Shown here: positions 33,640-45,071 of the stretch, piece after piece
Layout of the letters: each line of letters starts with the position of its first letter
How positions within the stretch are numbered: the stretch's first letter is position 1
NCBI RefSeq assembly: GCF_009469595.2
Contig: NZ_SSXV01000023.1
Coordinates: 1-64,000, forward strand
Length of the DNA stretch: 64,000 nt
Source: Thauera sp. 2A1
GTDB lineage: Bacteria > Pseudomonadota > Gammaproteobacteria > Burkholderiales > Rhodocyclaceae
Direction: 5' to 3'
The notes under the pieces: generated by a model
What the model saw: only the letters and a program-made list of their open reading frames with translations
Told to the model about the DNA's origin: nothing
The model's database searches: none
Translations under genes and position numbers: made by a program

Positions 33640-34266
33640 ATGACAGCGCCACGACTTCGACATCTCGGCGACGCCGCCCGCGGCACGCGCATCATCGCCT
33701 CCTTCCGCACGGCGGATGCGGGGCCAAGCGCAGCGCCCGGGACCTGCGGTCTGTTTGGTCTGCTGGGTATCGCCACCATCATCGCAGCAACGCAGCTCAC
33801 CGGATGCGGCAGCCTGACTCCACCCGCAACGACGGCGCCGAGCCCGCCAGCCGAACGCAGCTATTTTTCGGTCGACAACGAAGCGCAGACGCAGGAAATG
33901 GTGCTTTACGCCCTGGGACTGCTCGACACAGGCTACCGTTTCGGCGGCCGCAACCCGGAGGCGGGGCTGGACTGCAGCGGCATGGTGGCCTATATCGTCG
34001 AAAAGATCAGCGGCCGCCGCCTACCCCACAACGCGGCGCAGATCGCGGAGCGCACCCGACCGATCGACATCGACGCCCTTCAGCCTGGCGACCTGGTGTT
34101 CTTCAACACCATGCAGCGCCGCTACTCGCACATGGGGATCTACATCGGCGACGGCCGCTTCATCCACGCCCCGTCCAGCCGGGGGGCGGTGCGGGTCGAG
34201 CGCCTGGACAACCGTTATTTCAAGCCGCGATTCGACGGCGCCCGCACGCTGCTTGCTGCCAACTGA
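33640..34266 (+). CDS. NlpC/P60 (C40) family lipoprotein peptidase
   Basis: 208 aa from ATG 33640. Long n-region (about 40 residues) before a hydrophobic stretch and lipobox LTGC, so likely a lipoprotein. C40 catalytic residues: Cys in LDCSGMVAYI, His in YSHMGIYIGDG, third polar residue in IHAPSS. Predicted gamma-D-glutamyl-diaminopimelate endopeptidase acting on peptidoglycan in the periplasm. A TTG at 33583 extends the frame but is not needed. Confidence 0.88.
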   Translation: MTAPRLRHLGDAARGTRIIASFRTADAGPSAAPGTCGLFGLLGIATIIAATQLTGCGSLTPPATTAPSPPAERSYFSVDNEAQTQEMVLYALGLLDTGYRFGGRNPEAGLDCSGMVAYIVEKISGRRLPHNAAQIAERTRPIDIDALQPGDLVFFNTMQRRYSHMGIYIGDGRFIHAPSSRGAVRVERLDNRYFKPRFDGARTLLAAN

Positions 34267-34368
34267 TACCGACGCCTTCCTGGGCTCGTGCGCCGGATCG
34301 TCTCGCGCTTGTCACATCAGGCATCTAGGCTTTGAACCACCCGGCATCCCATCTGGAGGAGACAACAC

Positions 34369-34800
34369 ATGCCTGCAAGAACCATAGCAAGTGTGGTGCG
34401 CGGTCAGCGCATCCTGACGGTCGATCGTGAAATGAGCGTGCGCGAGGCATCCATGCGGATGGCGGCGGAACGCGTCGGATCCGCAATGATCGTCGAGGCC
34501 GGCAAGCTCGTCGGCATTTTCACCGAGCGCGATGCGCTCGTGCGGGTCCTCGCCGCGGGGCTCGCCCCCGACACGACACGGCTCGCCGACGTGATGACGC
34601 CGAATCCGCAGACGATCGGGCCCGACCGGCCGCTCGTCCATGCGATGCACCTGATGACCGAAGGCGGCTTCCGCCACGTCCCGGTGGTCATCGATGGACG
34701 TCCGGTGGGGATGGTCTCGGCGCGGGACGCCCTGGGAAGTGAACTGCTCGCCTTCGAACACGAGCAGGAACAACGCGAGGCGATCTCGCAACGGCTCTGA
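34369..34800 (+). CDS. CBS-domain pair protein
   Basis: 143 aa made of two CBS motifs (about residues 10-65 and 76-130), including RVGSAMIVEAGKLVGIFTERD and GGFRHVPVVIDGRPVGMVSARD. Such proteins bind adenosyl ligands and sense energy status; the partner is unknown. AGGAG lies upstream of the ATG. It ends in a hairpin terminator shared with ftsB. Confidence 0.9.
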   Translation: MPARTIASVVRGQRILTVDREMSVREASMRMAAERVGSAMIVEAGKLVGIFTERDALVRVLAAGLAPDTTRLADVMTPNPQTIGPDRPLVHAMHLMTEGGFRHVPVVIDGRPVGMVSARDALGSELLAFEHEQEQREAISQRL

Positions 34801-34816
34801 ACGCCCGCCACATGCG

Positions 34817-34847
34817 TGAGCCGGCCGCTGGCCGGCTCAGTTCTTTT
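34817..34847 (+). terminator. Terminator of the CBS gene, overlapping the ftsB stop codon
   Basis: Perfect 10-bp stem (34817-34826 with 34830-34839; TGAGCCGGCC/GGCCGGCTCA) with a 3-nt loop and GTTCTTTT after it on the plus strand. The last bases of the stem are the ftsB stop codon, so the hairpin can act in both directions. Confidence 0.7.
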
Positions 34848-35112
34848 GCGGCACCTCGACGAAGATCTCGCCCGGGCGCGTCATGCCCAGCTCGAAGCGC
34901 GCACGCTCCTCGATCGCGTCGTTGCCCGACTTCAGGTCGCGCACTTCGGCATCGAGGCTGGCGTTGCGCTGCTCCAGGCGCAGGTTCTCGTCGCGCTGCG
35001 CCCGCACCTGTCGATCCACCTCCCACACCCGCAGCCACCCGCCCTTGCCGAGCCAGAGCGGGTACTGCAGGACGACGACGAGGACGAAGAGGATGAGGAC
35101 AGGCCAGCGCAT
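34837..35112 (-). CDS. ftsB: Cell division protein FtsB
   Basis: 91 aa from ATG 35112 (MRWPVLILFVLVVVLQYPLW). One N-terminal membrane segment followed by a coiled coil (about residues 29-62) and the conserved RARFELGMTRPGEIFV end. It forms the FtsQLB divisome complex. Its position directly downstream of eno is a conserved proteobacterial arrangement. Confidence 0.94.
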   Translation of the reverse strand: MRWPVLILFVLVVVLQYPLWLGKGGWLRVWEVDRQVRAQRDENLRLEQRNASLDAEVRDLKSGNDAIEERARFELGMTRPGEIFVEVPQKN

Positions 35113-35195
35113 GGGAAGGTGCAGCGGAATCAGGGAATCGTAAGAAGGATGAAGCCGGCACGACCGGCGTCGACGTCCGCGACCGACATCCTGCG

Positions 35196-35224
35196 AAAAG
35201 GCCGGCGGGTTCGCCGCCGGCCTT
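35196..35224 (-). terminator. Terminator between eno and ftsB
   Basis: Minus strand stem AAGGCCGGCGG/CCGCCGGCCTT (35224-35214 with 35208-35198) followed by TTTTCGC. Strong hairpin; ftsB must depend on read-through or its own promoter. Confidence 0.75.
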
Positions 35225-35257
35225 GCCAGGTCATGCCGAGTCGCAAACCGGCGGCGA

Positions 35258-36544
35258 TCAGCCCCGCAGGTTGTAGAAGGCGCGCTTGCCCGGATACGTC
35301 GCGGTGTTGCCGAGATCTTCCTCGATGCGCAGCAACTGGTTGTACTTCGAGATGCGGTCGGAGCGCGACAGCGAACCGGTCTTGATCTGCATCGCACGCA
35401 GACCGACGGCGATGTCGGCGATGGTGGAATCGTCGGTTTCGCCCGAACGGTGCGAGATCACCGCGGTGTAGCCGGCGAGCTTGGCCATCTCGACCGCGGC
35501 GAAGGTCTCGGTCAGCGTGCCGATCTGATTGATCTTGATCAGGATGGAGTTGGCGATGCCCTTGTCGATGCCTTCCTGCAGGATGCGGGTGTTGGTGACG
35601 AAGAGGTCGTCGCCCACCAGTTGAACCTGCTTGCCCAGGCGCTCGGTCAGGTGCTTCCAGCCCGCCCAGTCGCCTTCGGCCATGGCGTCCTCGATCGACA
35701 CGATGGGGAACTTGTCGGCCAGCGTCGCCAGATAGTCGGTGAAGCCTTCGGCGGAGAGCGACAGGCCTTCGCCTTTCAGCTCGTACTTGCCGTCCTTGTA
35801 GAACTCGCTCGCGGCGCAGTCGAGCGCCAGCAGCACGTCGCGGCCCGGCTCGTAGCCGGCGGCGGAGATCGCGTCCTGGATCAGCGACAGCGCTTCCTCG
35901 GTGCCCGACACGTTGGGCGCGAAGCCGCCTTCGTCACCGACGGTGGTCGGGTAGCCCTTCCTGTCGATGATCTTCTTCAGGTGGTGGAAGACCTCGGCAC
36001 CGCAGCGCAGGGCCTCGCGGAAGCTGCCCATGCTCACCGGCATGATCATGCATTCCTGGATGTCGAGGCTGTTGTTGGCGTGCTCGCCACCGTTGATGAC
36101 GTTCATCATCGGCACCGGCATGACCATCGGGCTGGAGCCCCCAAAGTAACGGTACAGCGGCAGGCCGGCTTCCTCGGCCGCGGCCTTGGCCACCGCCATC
36201 GACACCGCCAGCGTGGCGTTGGCGCCCAGGCGCGACTTGTTGTCGGTGCCGTCGAGCTCGATCAGGGTGCGGTCGATGAAGGACTGGTCTTCCGCGTCGA
36301 GGCCGATGATGGCTTCGGAGATCTCGGTGTTCACGTTTTCCACCGCACGCAGCACGCCCTTGCCCAGGTAGCGGCCGGCGTCACCGTCACGCAGCTCGAT
36401 CGCCTCGCGCGAGCCGGTGGAGGCGCCCGACGGCACCGCGGCGCGGCCCATCACGCCGGACTCGAGCAGCACGTCGGCTTCCACCGTGGGGTTGCCGCGG
36501 GAGTCCAGAATTTCGCGGGCGATCACATCAACGATTGCACTCAT
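35258..36544 (-). CDS. eno: Enolase (phosphopyruvate hydratase)
   Basis: 428 aa, normal length. Converts 2-phosphoglycerate to phosphoenolpyruvate and also serves in the RNA degradosome. Motifs: ILDSRGNPTVEADV, GVGDEGG-type VGDEGGFAPN, SIEDAMAEGDW, the catalytic Lys region ILIKINQIGT and SHRSGETDDSTIADIAVG. Lies in the pyrG-kdsA-eno-ftsB order typical of proteobacteria. Confidence 0.98.
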   Translation of the reverse strand: MSAIVDVIAREILDSRGNPTVEADVLLESGVMGRAAVPSGASTGSREAIELRDGDAGRYLGKGVLRAVENVNTEISEAIIGLDAEDQSFIDRTLIELDGTDNKSRLGANATLAVSMAVAKAAAEEAGLPLYRYFGGSSPMVMPVPMMNVINGGEHANNSLDIQECMIMPVSMGSFREALRCGAEVFHHLKKIIDRKGYPTTVGDEGGFAPNVSGTEEALSLIQDAISAAGYEPGRDVLLALDCAASEFYKDGKYELKGEGLSLSAEGFTDYLATLADKFPIVSIEDAMAEGDWAGWKHLTERLGKQVQLVGDDLFVTNTRILQEGIDKGIANSILIKINQIGTLTETFAAVEMAKLAGYTAVISHRSGETDDSTIADIAVGLRAMQIKTGSLSRSDRISKYNQLLRIEEDLGNTATYPGKRAFYNLRG

Positions 36545-36685
36545 GTTTTTTCCTGTTGCAGTTACGGATTCGAATCGATAACGAGCGACATCTTCGGGCC
36601 GAATTAGACATCAAGCACGATGCCAGGTCGACCGCGCACCGGAATAAGCGGTATCAGCCGCACAGATGCAGCGGTCGTGGCGCGC

Positions 36686-37525
<840 letters not shown>

Positions 37526-37536
37526 CGCTTGCTCCT

Positions 37537-39189
37537 TCAGGCTTGCGCCGGGGCCTGCACGCCCGCGCGCTGGGCGATCGCCGCCTTGACGTAGGCGGTG
37601 AACAGCGGATGACCCTTGCGCGGATTGGAGGTGAACTCGGGGTGGAACTGGCAGCCGACGAACCAGGGATGCACCTCCGCCGGCAGCTCGACCATCTCGC
37701 ACAGGTCAGTGACCGGCGCGCGGCCGGAAACGATCAGGCCCTTGTCCTCGAGCTTGGCGAGCAAGGTGTTGTTCACTTCGTAGCGATGGCGGTGCCGTTC
37801 CATGATCTCGGCCGCGCCGTACACCTGGCGCGCCAGCGTACCTTCGCGCAACTGGCACACCTGGCCGCCGAGCCGCATCGTGCCGCCGAGGTCGGACTCC
37901 TCGGTGCGCTTCTCGATCTTGCCCGAGCGGTCCTTCCATTCGGTGATGAGGCCGATCACCGGGTATTTGGTGTCGCGCTCGAATTCCGTCGAATGTGCGC
38001 CGGGCATGCCGGCGACGTCACGCGCGAACTCGACCACTGCCAGTTGCATGCCGAGGCAGATGCCGAGGTAAGGCACCTTGTTCTCGCGCGCATAGCGGAT
38101 CGCCGCGATCTTGCCTTCGGTGCCGCGCTTGCCGAAGCCGCCGGGCACCAGGATGGCGTCCATCTTTTCCAGCACGCCGCAGCCGTCGCGCTCGATGTCT
38201 TCCGAATCGATGTAGTGGATGTTCACCTTCGACTCGGTGTGCATGCCGGCGTGGTTCAGCGCCTCGATCAGCGACTTGTACGATTCGGTGAGGTCGACGT
38301 ACTTGCCGACGAAGCCGATATCCACTTCATGCTTCGGATTCTCGCGGGCGCGGATGAGCCTGTCCCATACCGAGAGATCGGCCGCACGCGCGAGGATGTC
38401 GAGCTTGTGGCAGACGATCTGGTCCATCATCTGGTCGTGCAACTGCGCGGGAATCTTGTAGATCGAGTCGGCGTCGAGGCACTCGATCACCGCTTCCGGC
38501 ATCACGTTGCAGAACAGCGCGATCTTGCGCCGCTCGTCGGCCGGGATGGAACGGTCGGCGCGGCACAGCAGGATGTCGGGCTGGATGCCGATCTCGCGCA
38601 GCTCCTTCACCGAGTGCTGGGTCGGCTTGGTCTTGAGCTCGCCGGCGGTCGGGATGTAGGGCAGCAGCGTGAGATGGATGAAGCAGGTGCCGTTGCGGCC
38701 TTCCTCGATGCCCATCTGGCGAATGGCTTCGAGGAAGGGCAGCGATTCGATGTCGCCCACCGTGCCGCCCACCTCGACGATGGCCACGTCGGCGCCTTCC
38801 GCGCCGCGCTTGATGTAGGCCTTGATCTCGTCGGTGATGTGCGGGATGACCTGCACCGTCTTGCCCAGGTATTCACCGCGGCGCTCCTTCTTCAGCACCG
38901 ACTCGTAGATCTGGCCGGTGGTGAAGTTGTTGCGCTTGCTCATCTTGGCGCTGGTGAAGCGCTCGTAGTGGCCCAGGTCCAGGTCGGTTTCGGCGCCGTC
39001 TTCGGTGACGAAGACCTCGCCGTGCTGGAACGGGCTCATGGTGCCCGGATCGACGTTGATGTAGGGGTCCAGCTTCAGGTGGGTGACCTTGATGCCGCGG
39101 GACTCCAGGATGGCCCCGAGCGAGGCCGCCGCGATGCCCTTGCCCAGAGAGGACACGACACCGCCGGTAACGAAGACGTATTTGGTCAT
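37537..39189 (-). CDS. pyrG: CTP synthase
   Basis: 550 aa from ATG 39189 (MTKYVFVTGGVVSSLGKG), the universal opening. N-terminal amidoligase domain with the Walker-like GVVSSLGKG, and a C-terminal class I glutamine amidotransferase with the nucleophile in LGICLGMQLAVVEFAR (about residue 380) and the late His-Glu in QFHPEFTS. Makes CTP from UTP. Upstream of kdsA. Confidence 0.98.
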   Translation of the reverse strand: MTKYVFVTGGVVSSLGKGIAAASLGAILESRGIKVTHLKLDPYINVDPGTMSPFQHGEVFVTEDGAETDLDLGHYERFTSAKMSKRNNFTTGQIYESVLKKERRGEYLGKTVQVIPHITDEIKAYIKRGAEGADVAIVEVGGTVGDIESLPFLEAIRQMGIEEGRNGTCFIHLTLLPYIPTAGELKTKPTQHSVKELREIGIQPDILLCRADRSIPADERRKIALFCNVMPEAVIECLDADSIYKIPAQLHDQMMDQIVCHKLDILARAADLSVWDRLIRARENPKHEVDIGFVGKYVDLTESYKSLIEALNHAGMHTESKVNIHYIDSEDIERDGCGVLEKMDAILVPGGFGKRGTEGKIAAIRYARENKVPYLGICLGMQLAVVEFARDVAGMPGAHSTEFERDTKYPVIGLITEWKDRSGKIEKRTEESDLGGTMRLGGQVCQLREGTLARQVYGAAEIMERHRHRYEVNNTLLAKLEDKGLIVSGRAPVTDLCEMVELPAEVHPWFVGCQFHPEFTSNPRKGHPLFTAYVKAAIAQRAGVQAPAQA

Positions 39190-39255
39190 GGGAATCATGC
39201 TGCGGGAAAGCGCGATGATAACCGATCCGCGCTACCCGCCGAAAGCATGGCCCGC

Positions 39256-39798
39256 TCAGCGGATGAAGTCCCGATTCACCTCGCGGAACAGGTCGGTGCC
39301 GCCGCGCTGCAGCCACTCGAACGCCACCATCTCGCGCGACACGATCTCGATGCCGTGGCTGCGCATGCGCGCGAAGGCCAGCTCGCGGTCTGCCGGATTG
39401 CGCGAACCGGCGGCGTCGGCGACGACGAACACCTCCTTGCCGGCCCAACGCAGCTCCAGCGCCGTCTGCTGCACGCACACGTGCGCCTCGGTGCCGCACA
39501 CCACCACCTGGCGCCGCTCCTGCACCGCGGTGGCCGCCAGGCAGCCGTCGCCCTGCGCGGAGAACGCCTGCTTGGTGACGTACTGCGCGCCGGCGGTGGC
39601 CGCCTTCACCACGTCGAGCGTGGCGCCGATCTTGTCGGGGAAATGCTCGGTGACGACCACCGGCACGCCGACCCGCTGCGCCACGCCCGCCAGCCAGGCG
39701 CAGTTGGCGGCGACCCGGTCGCCATCGTGGATGGCCGGCGCCAGGCGCTGCTGCACGTCGATCACCAGCAGCGCGGACTTGTCGCGATTCATCAGCAT
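39256..39798 (-). CDS. Isochorismatase family cysteine hydrolase
   Basis: 180 aa from ATG 39798 (MLMNRDKSALLVIDVQQRL). Catalytic Asp in VIDVQ, Lys in FSAQ-region YVTKQAFSA, Cys in CGTEAHVCVQQTALEL. Similar proteins (YcaC-like) hydrolyse nicotinamide or other amides; the substrate is not evident. It sits 10 bp after the acetoacetyl-CoA synthetase gene. Confidence 0.9.
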   Translation of the reverse strand: MLMNRDKSALLVIDVQQRLAPAIHDGDRVAANCAWLAGVAQRVGVPVVVTEHFPDKIGATLDVVKAATAGAQYVTKQAFSAQGDGCLAATAVQERRQVVVCGTEAHVCVQQTALELRWAGKEVFVVADAAGSRNPADRELAFARMRSHGIEIVSREMVAFEWLQRGGTDLFREVNRDFIR

Positions 39799-39808
39799 GA
39801 CGGTCTCC

Positions 39809-41797
<1,989 letters not shown>

Positions 41798-41826
41798 TGC
41801 ATCTCCTCCAGACTTGCTTTAGTTGT

Positions 41827-42240
41827 TCATGCTTGGTCGAACAGTGCGCGGACATTATCCGGCAAGGGCGAGGATTTGCCCGTCTGCATGTCCATCCACA
41901 CGGTCTTGGCCGCGCCTTCGGCAAACAGGCGATCATCGCCTTCCACGTACAGCTCGTACCAGGTCATCAGGCTGGTGCGGCCGGGTTCGCCGCCGTACAT
42001 CTTCACGATGATGGTGGCCGGATAATTCACCGGCGCGAAGAAGGTGCAACTGGCATTGATGATGACCGGACCCACCGGCTCGTCCGGGCGTACGATACAT
42101 CCCATCTCCTCCAGCCACTCGACACGTATCTGCTCGAAGTAGCGAAAATAGACGGTGTTATTCACGTGGCCGTAGGCATCCATGTCACCCCAGCGCACCG
42201 GCATGCGGCTGGTGCGCAGATGCTTTCTCGTCGTCTCCAT
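41827..42240 (-). CDS. Acyl-CoA thioesterase, hotdog fold (4HBT/YbgC-like)
   Basis: 137 aa from ATG 42240. The hotdog motif RWGDMDAYGHVNNTVYFRYFEQ (the Asp-His region) is the 4HBT active site. It hydrolyses acyl-CoAs of unknown chain length. Divergent from ETF-QO, with a perfect palindrome in the shared promoter region. Confidence 0.9.
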   Translation of the reverse strand: METTRKHLRTSRMPVRWGDMDAYGHVNNTVYFRYFEQIRVEWLEEMGCIVRPDEPVGPVIINASCTFFAPVNYPATIIVKMYGGEPGRTSLMTWYELYVEGDDRLFAEGAAKTVWMDMQTGKSSPLPDNVRALFDQA

Positions 42241-42278
42241 ATCGGGTTTTCCTTGTTGTCGAAAAGCCGGAGTAATGT

Positions 42279-42298
42279 AACATACGCACCCGTATGTT
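42279..42298. promoter_or_regulatory. Perfect palindromic operator between thioesterase and ETF-QO genes
   Basis: AACATACG (42279-42286) and CGTATGTT (42291-42298) form 8-bp perfect arms with a 4-bp spacer, the pattern of a TetR-type dimer site. It is centred between two divergent genes of acyl-CoA oxidation. The regulator is not in the window. Confidence 0.6.
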
Positions 42299-42403
42299 TT
42301 TAAGAGCGCCGCACGCTCCGTCCTGCCGCTTGCACCATCGGCGGAACGTTCAAGGCGCAGAACCCAGATAGGGCACATGCCGCACAGTCCAGAGGAGAAA
42401 GGG

Positions 42404-44041
42404 ATGGAACGCGAATCGATGGAATTTGACGTACTGATCGTCGGCGGTGGCCCTGCGGGGCTGGCGGCGGCGATCCGCATGAAGCAACTGGCTGCGGCCA
42501 AGGGCCAGGACGTCTCGGTGTGCCTGATCGAGAAGGCCGCCGAGATCGGTGCCCACATCCTGTCGGGCGCGGTGATGGATCCGCGTGCGCTCACCGAGCT
42601 GATTCCCGACTGGAAGGACAAGGGCGCGCCGCTCAGGACCGCCGTCACCGAAGACAAGGTGCTGATGCTCTCCGAGACCGGTGCGCGCGCAGTGCCGCAC
42701 GGCCTCACGCCCGATTGCCTGATCAACCACGGCAACTACATCGTGCGCCTCGGGAACGTGGTGAAGTGGCTCGGCGAGCAGGCCGAGGCGATGGGCGTGG
42801 AGGTCTATCCGGGCTTTGCCGGCGCCGAGATCCTGTTCGATGAGGCGGGCGCGGTGAAGGGCGTGGCCACCGGCGACATGGGCGTCGGGCGTGACGGCGA
42901 GCCGGGCCCCGCCTACCAGCCGGGCATGGAGCTGCACGCCAAGTACACCCTCTTCGCCGAGGGCTGCCGCGGCCACCTGGGCAAGCAGCTCGAGGCGAAG
43001 TTCAAGCTCAGGGACGGCGTCGATCCGCAGACCTACGGCATCGGCATCAAGGAGCTGTGGGAGGTGAAGCCCGAGAACCATCGCCCCGGCCTGGTGGTGC
43101 ACACCGCCGGCTGGCCGATGGACAACACCACCTATGGCGGCGGCTTCGTCTATCACCTCGAGGACAACCTGGTGGCGGTGGGCTTCGTGGTCGGCCTGGG
43201 CTACAGCAACCCGCACCTGTCGCCCTTCGAGGAGATGCAGCGCTACAAGACCCACCCCGAGATCCGCAAGTACCTCGAAGGCGGCAAGCGCCTGGCCTAT
43301 GGCGCGCGCGCCATTGCCGCCGGTGGCCTGCAGAGCCTGCCACGGCTGATCTTCCCGGGCGGGGCGCTGATCGGCGATGACGCCGGCTTCCTCAACGCCG
43401 CGCGCATCAAGGGCAGCCATGCGGCGATCAAGTCCGGCATGCTCGCCGCCGACGCGGCCTTCGACGCGCTCATGACGCAGCGCCAGCGCGATGCGCTCAC
43501 CGCCTATCCGTCGGCCTTCCAGGATTCCTGGCTGCACGCCGAGCTGCACCAGACGCGCAACTTCAAGCCCTACATGAAGAAGGGCCTGTGGCTGGGCTCC
43601 TTCCTGTTCGGCGCCGAGCAGAAGCTCTTCAAGGGCAAGGTGCCCTGGACGCTGCACAACAGCGCCGACCACCTCGAACTCCGGCCCGCGGCCGAGTGCG
43701 CGAAGATCGCCTATCCCAAGCCCGACGGCGTGCTGACTTTCGACCGCCTGTCGTCGGTGTTCCTGTCCAACACCAACCACGAGGAAGACCAGCCCTGCCA
43801 CCTGCAGCTCAAGGACCCCTCGGTGCCGATCAGCGTGAACCTGGCGAAATACGATGCGCCCGAGCAGCGCTACTGCCCGGCCGGGGTGTACGAGATCGTG
43901 CAGGAAGACACCGGCCCGCGGCTGCAGATCAACGCGCAGAACTGCGTGCACTGCAAGACCTGCGACATCAAGGACCCGACCCAGAATATCAACTGGGTGG
44001 TACCGCAAGGTGGCGAGGGGCCGATCTACCAGGGGATGTAA
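42404..44041 (+). CDS. Electron transfer flavoprotein-ubiquinone oxidoreductase
   Basis: 545 aa from ATG 42404 (MERESMEFDVLIVGGGPAGLAA), chosen because GAGGAG lies 7 nt upstream; an ATG 27 bp earlier exists. FAD-binding GGGPAG near residue 15 and a C-terminal 4Fe-4S binding region (QNCVHCKTCDIKDPTQNINW) define ETF-QO. It passes electrons from acyl-CoA dehydrogenases via ETF to the quinone pool. Confidence 0.96.
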   Translation: MERESMEFDVLIVGGGPAGLAAAIRMKQLAAAKGQDVSVCLIEKAAEIGAHILSGAVMDPRALTELIPDWKDKGAPLRTAVTEDKVLMLSETGARAVPHGLTPDCLINHGNYIVRLGNVVKWLGEQAEAMGVEVYPGFAGAEILFDEAGAVKGVATGDMGVGRDGEPGPAYQPGMELHAKYTLFAEGCRGHLGKQLEAKFKLRDGVDPQTYGIGIKELWEVKPENHRPGLVVHTAGWPMDNTTYGGGFVYHLEDNLVAVGFVVGLGYSNPHLSPFEEMQRYKTHPEIRKYLEGGKRLAYGARAIAAGGLQSLPRLIFPGGALIGDDAGFLNAARIKGSHAAIKSGMLAADAAFDALMTQRQRDALTAYPSAFQDSWLHAELHQTRNFKPYMKKGLWLGSFLFGAEQKLFKGKVPWTLHNSADHLELRPAAECAKIAYPKPDGVLTFDRLSSVFLSNTNHEEDQPCHLQLKDPSVPISVNLAKYDAPEQRYCPAGVYEIVQEDTGPRLQINAQNCVHCKTCDIKDPTQNINWVVPQGGEGPIYQGM

Positions 44042-44047
44042 GCGACT

Positions 44048-44080
44048 GCGGGACACGGCCTCGAACAGGCCGTGTCCCGC
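44048..44080 (+). terminator. Perfect 14-bp hairpin between convergent genes
   Basis: 44048-44061 pairs exactly with 44067-44080 (GCGGGACACGGCCT/AGGCCGTGTCCCGC), loop CGAAC. Just after ETF-QO and facing the Cache gene. There is no U-tract on either strand, so it may be a bidirectional pause or mRNA-end stabiliser rather than a simple terminator. Confidence 0.6.
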
Positions 44081-44113
44081 GCCCTGCAGGCACATTGCCG
44101 GCGGCGCGCCCGA

Positions 44114-44968
44114 TTACTCCAGGTAATGCCCGACGCCGACCAGCGAGCCGGTGACACGGCGCACATAGGCGCGCTTCTTCTCCACCGCGTTGGTGACCGG
44201 GTTGCGCCACACGTAATCCACCGTGGCCTCGTCCGCGGACTTCAGGCGCTCGACCATCTCCGCGATCAGCGGCTTGCCCGCAGCATCATGCAGGCCCAGC
44301 GCGTCAGTTCCGGCGAGCGCGGGATTCATGCCCATGGCCTGGAAGCGGCCGGAATCCAGGTCGACCATGAACACGTACAGGTCGTCGCGCACGAAGCTGC
44401 CCGCGCGATCATTGAACGCGGCGGCGGCGCCCTGCGCCCCCTTCGCCCGGGCCAGGTCGACCGCCTTGTCGAGCATCGTGCGCGCCTGCTCGGCGGTCGA
44501 ACGTGCCGCCGAATAGCCGACGCCGACCACGTAGTCGCCCACCTTGCGCACATAGCTCGCCTTGGGCTCGACCTTGTTCGTCGCGCGGTTCAGCCACACG
44601 TAGCGCACCGTCGCTTCCGGCGCCTTGCGGGTGGCATCGATCATGTTGCGGAACAGGGGGTTGCCCGCAGCGTCGGTGGTGTCGATCACGTTCAGGCCGA
44701 CGAGCGATTCGGGCGCCGCGCCGCTGGCGTGGTACACCCCCTTGTCGTCGATCACGAACACGTACAGGTCCTTGCGGACGAACTTGCCTTTCTGGTTGTT
44801 GAAGGCGGCGAAGGCGCGCTCGGCGCCATTGGCCTCCATGTACTTCACCGCCTGATCGAACATCGCCCGCGCCTCCAGCGGCGTGGCCCGTTCCGCGGCC
44901 AGCGCGCCGGCGGCGAAGGAAGCCGCCATGGCGGCGGCCAGCGCGGTGTTCAGGATGCGTATCTTCAT
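44114..44968 (-). CDS. Secreted tandem Cache-domain protein
   Basis: 284 aa. Cleavable signal peptide (MKIRILNTALAAAMAASF, cut near ALAAE). Two homologous Cache-like halves, residues about 30-160 and 161-284: each has a helical lead (EARAMFDQAVKYMEAN; EQARTMLDKAVDLARAK), FVRKDLYVFV/FVRDDLYVFM, TVRYVWLN/TVDYVWRN and a VGVGY/VGVGHY end. It has no transmembrane anchor or kinase, so it is a free periplasmic ligand binder. Located just 3' of the PQQ alcohol dehydrogenase gene on the same strand, so it may be cotranscribed. Confidence 0.85.
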   Translation of the reverse strand: MKIRILNTALAAAMAASFAAGALAAERATPLEARAMFDQAVKYMEANGAERAFAAFNNQKGKFVRKDLYVFVIDDKGVYHASGAAPESLVGLNVIDTTDAAGNPLFRNMIDATRKAPEATVRYVWLNRATNKVEPKASYVRKVGDYVVGVGYSAARSTAEQARTMLDKAVDLARAKGAQGAAAAFNDRAGSFVRDDLYVFMVDLDSGRFQAMGMNPALAGTDALGLHDAAGKPLIAEMVERLKSADEATVDYVWRNPVTNAVEKKRAYVRRVTGSLVGVGHYLE

Positions 44969-45071
44969 CGTGGAAATTCCTTTGGTGGCAGATTCGGGCA
45001 TGTCTGCGGCACCGGCCCGCCGAGGCCGATCCTGCAGACACACCCGCCCGACCGTCAGCGGCCGGACCGGA

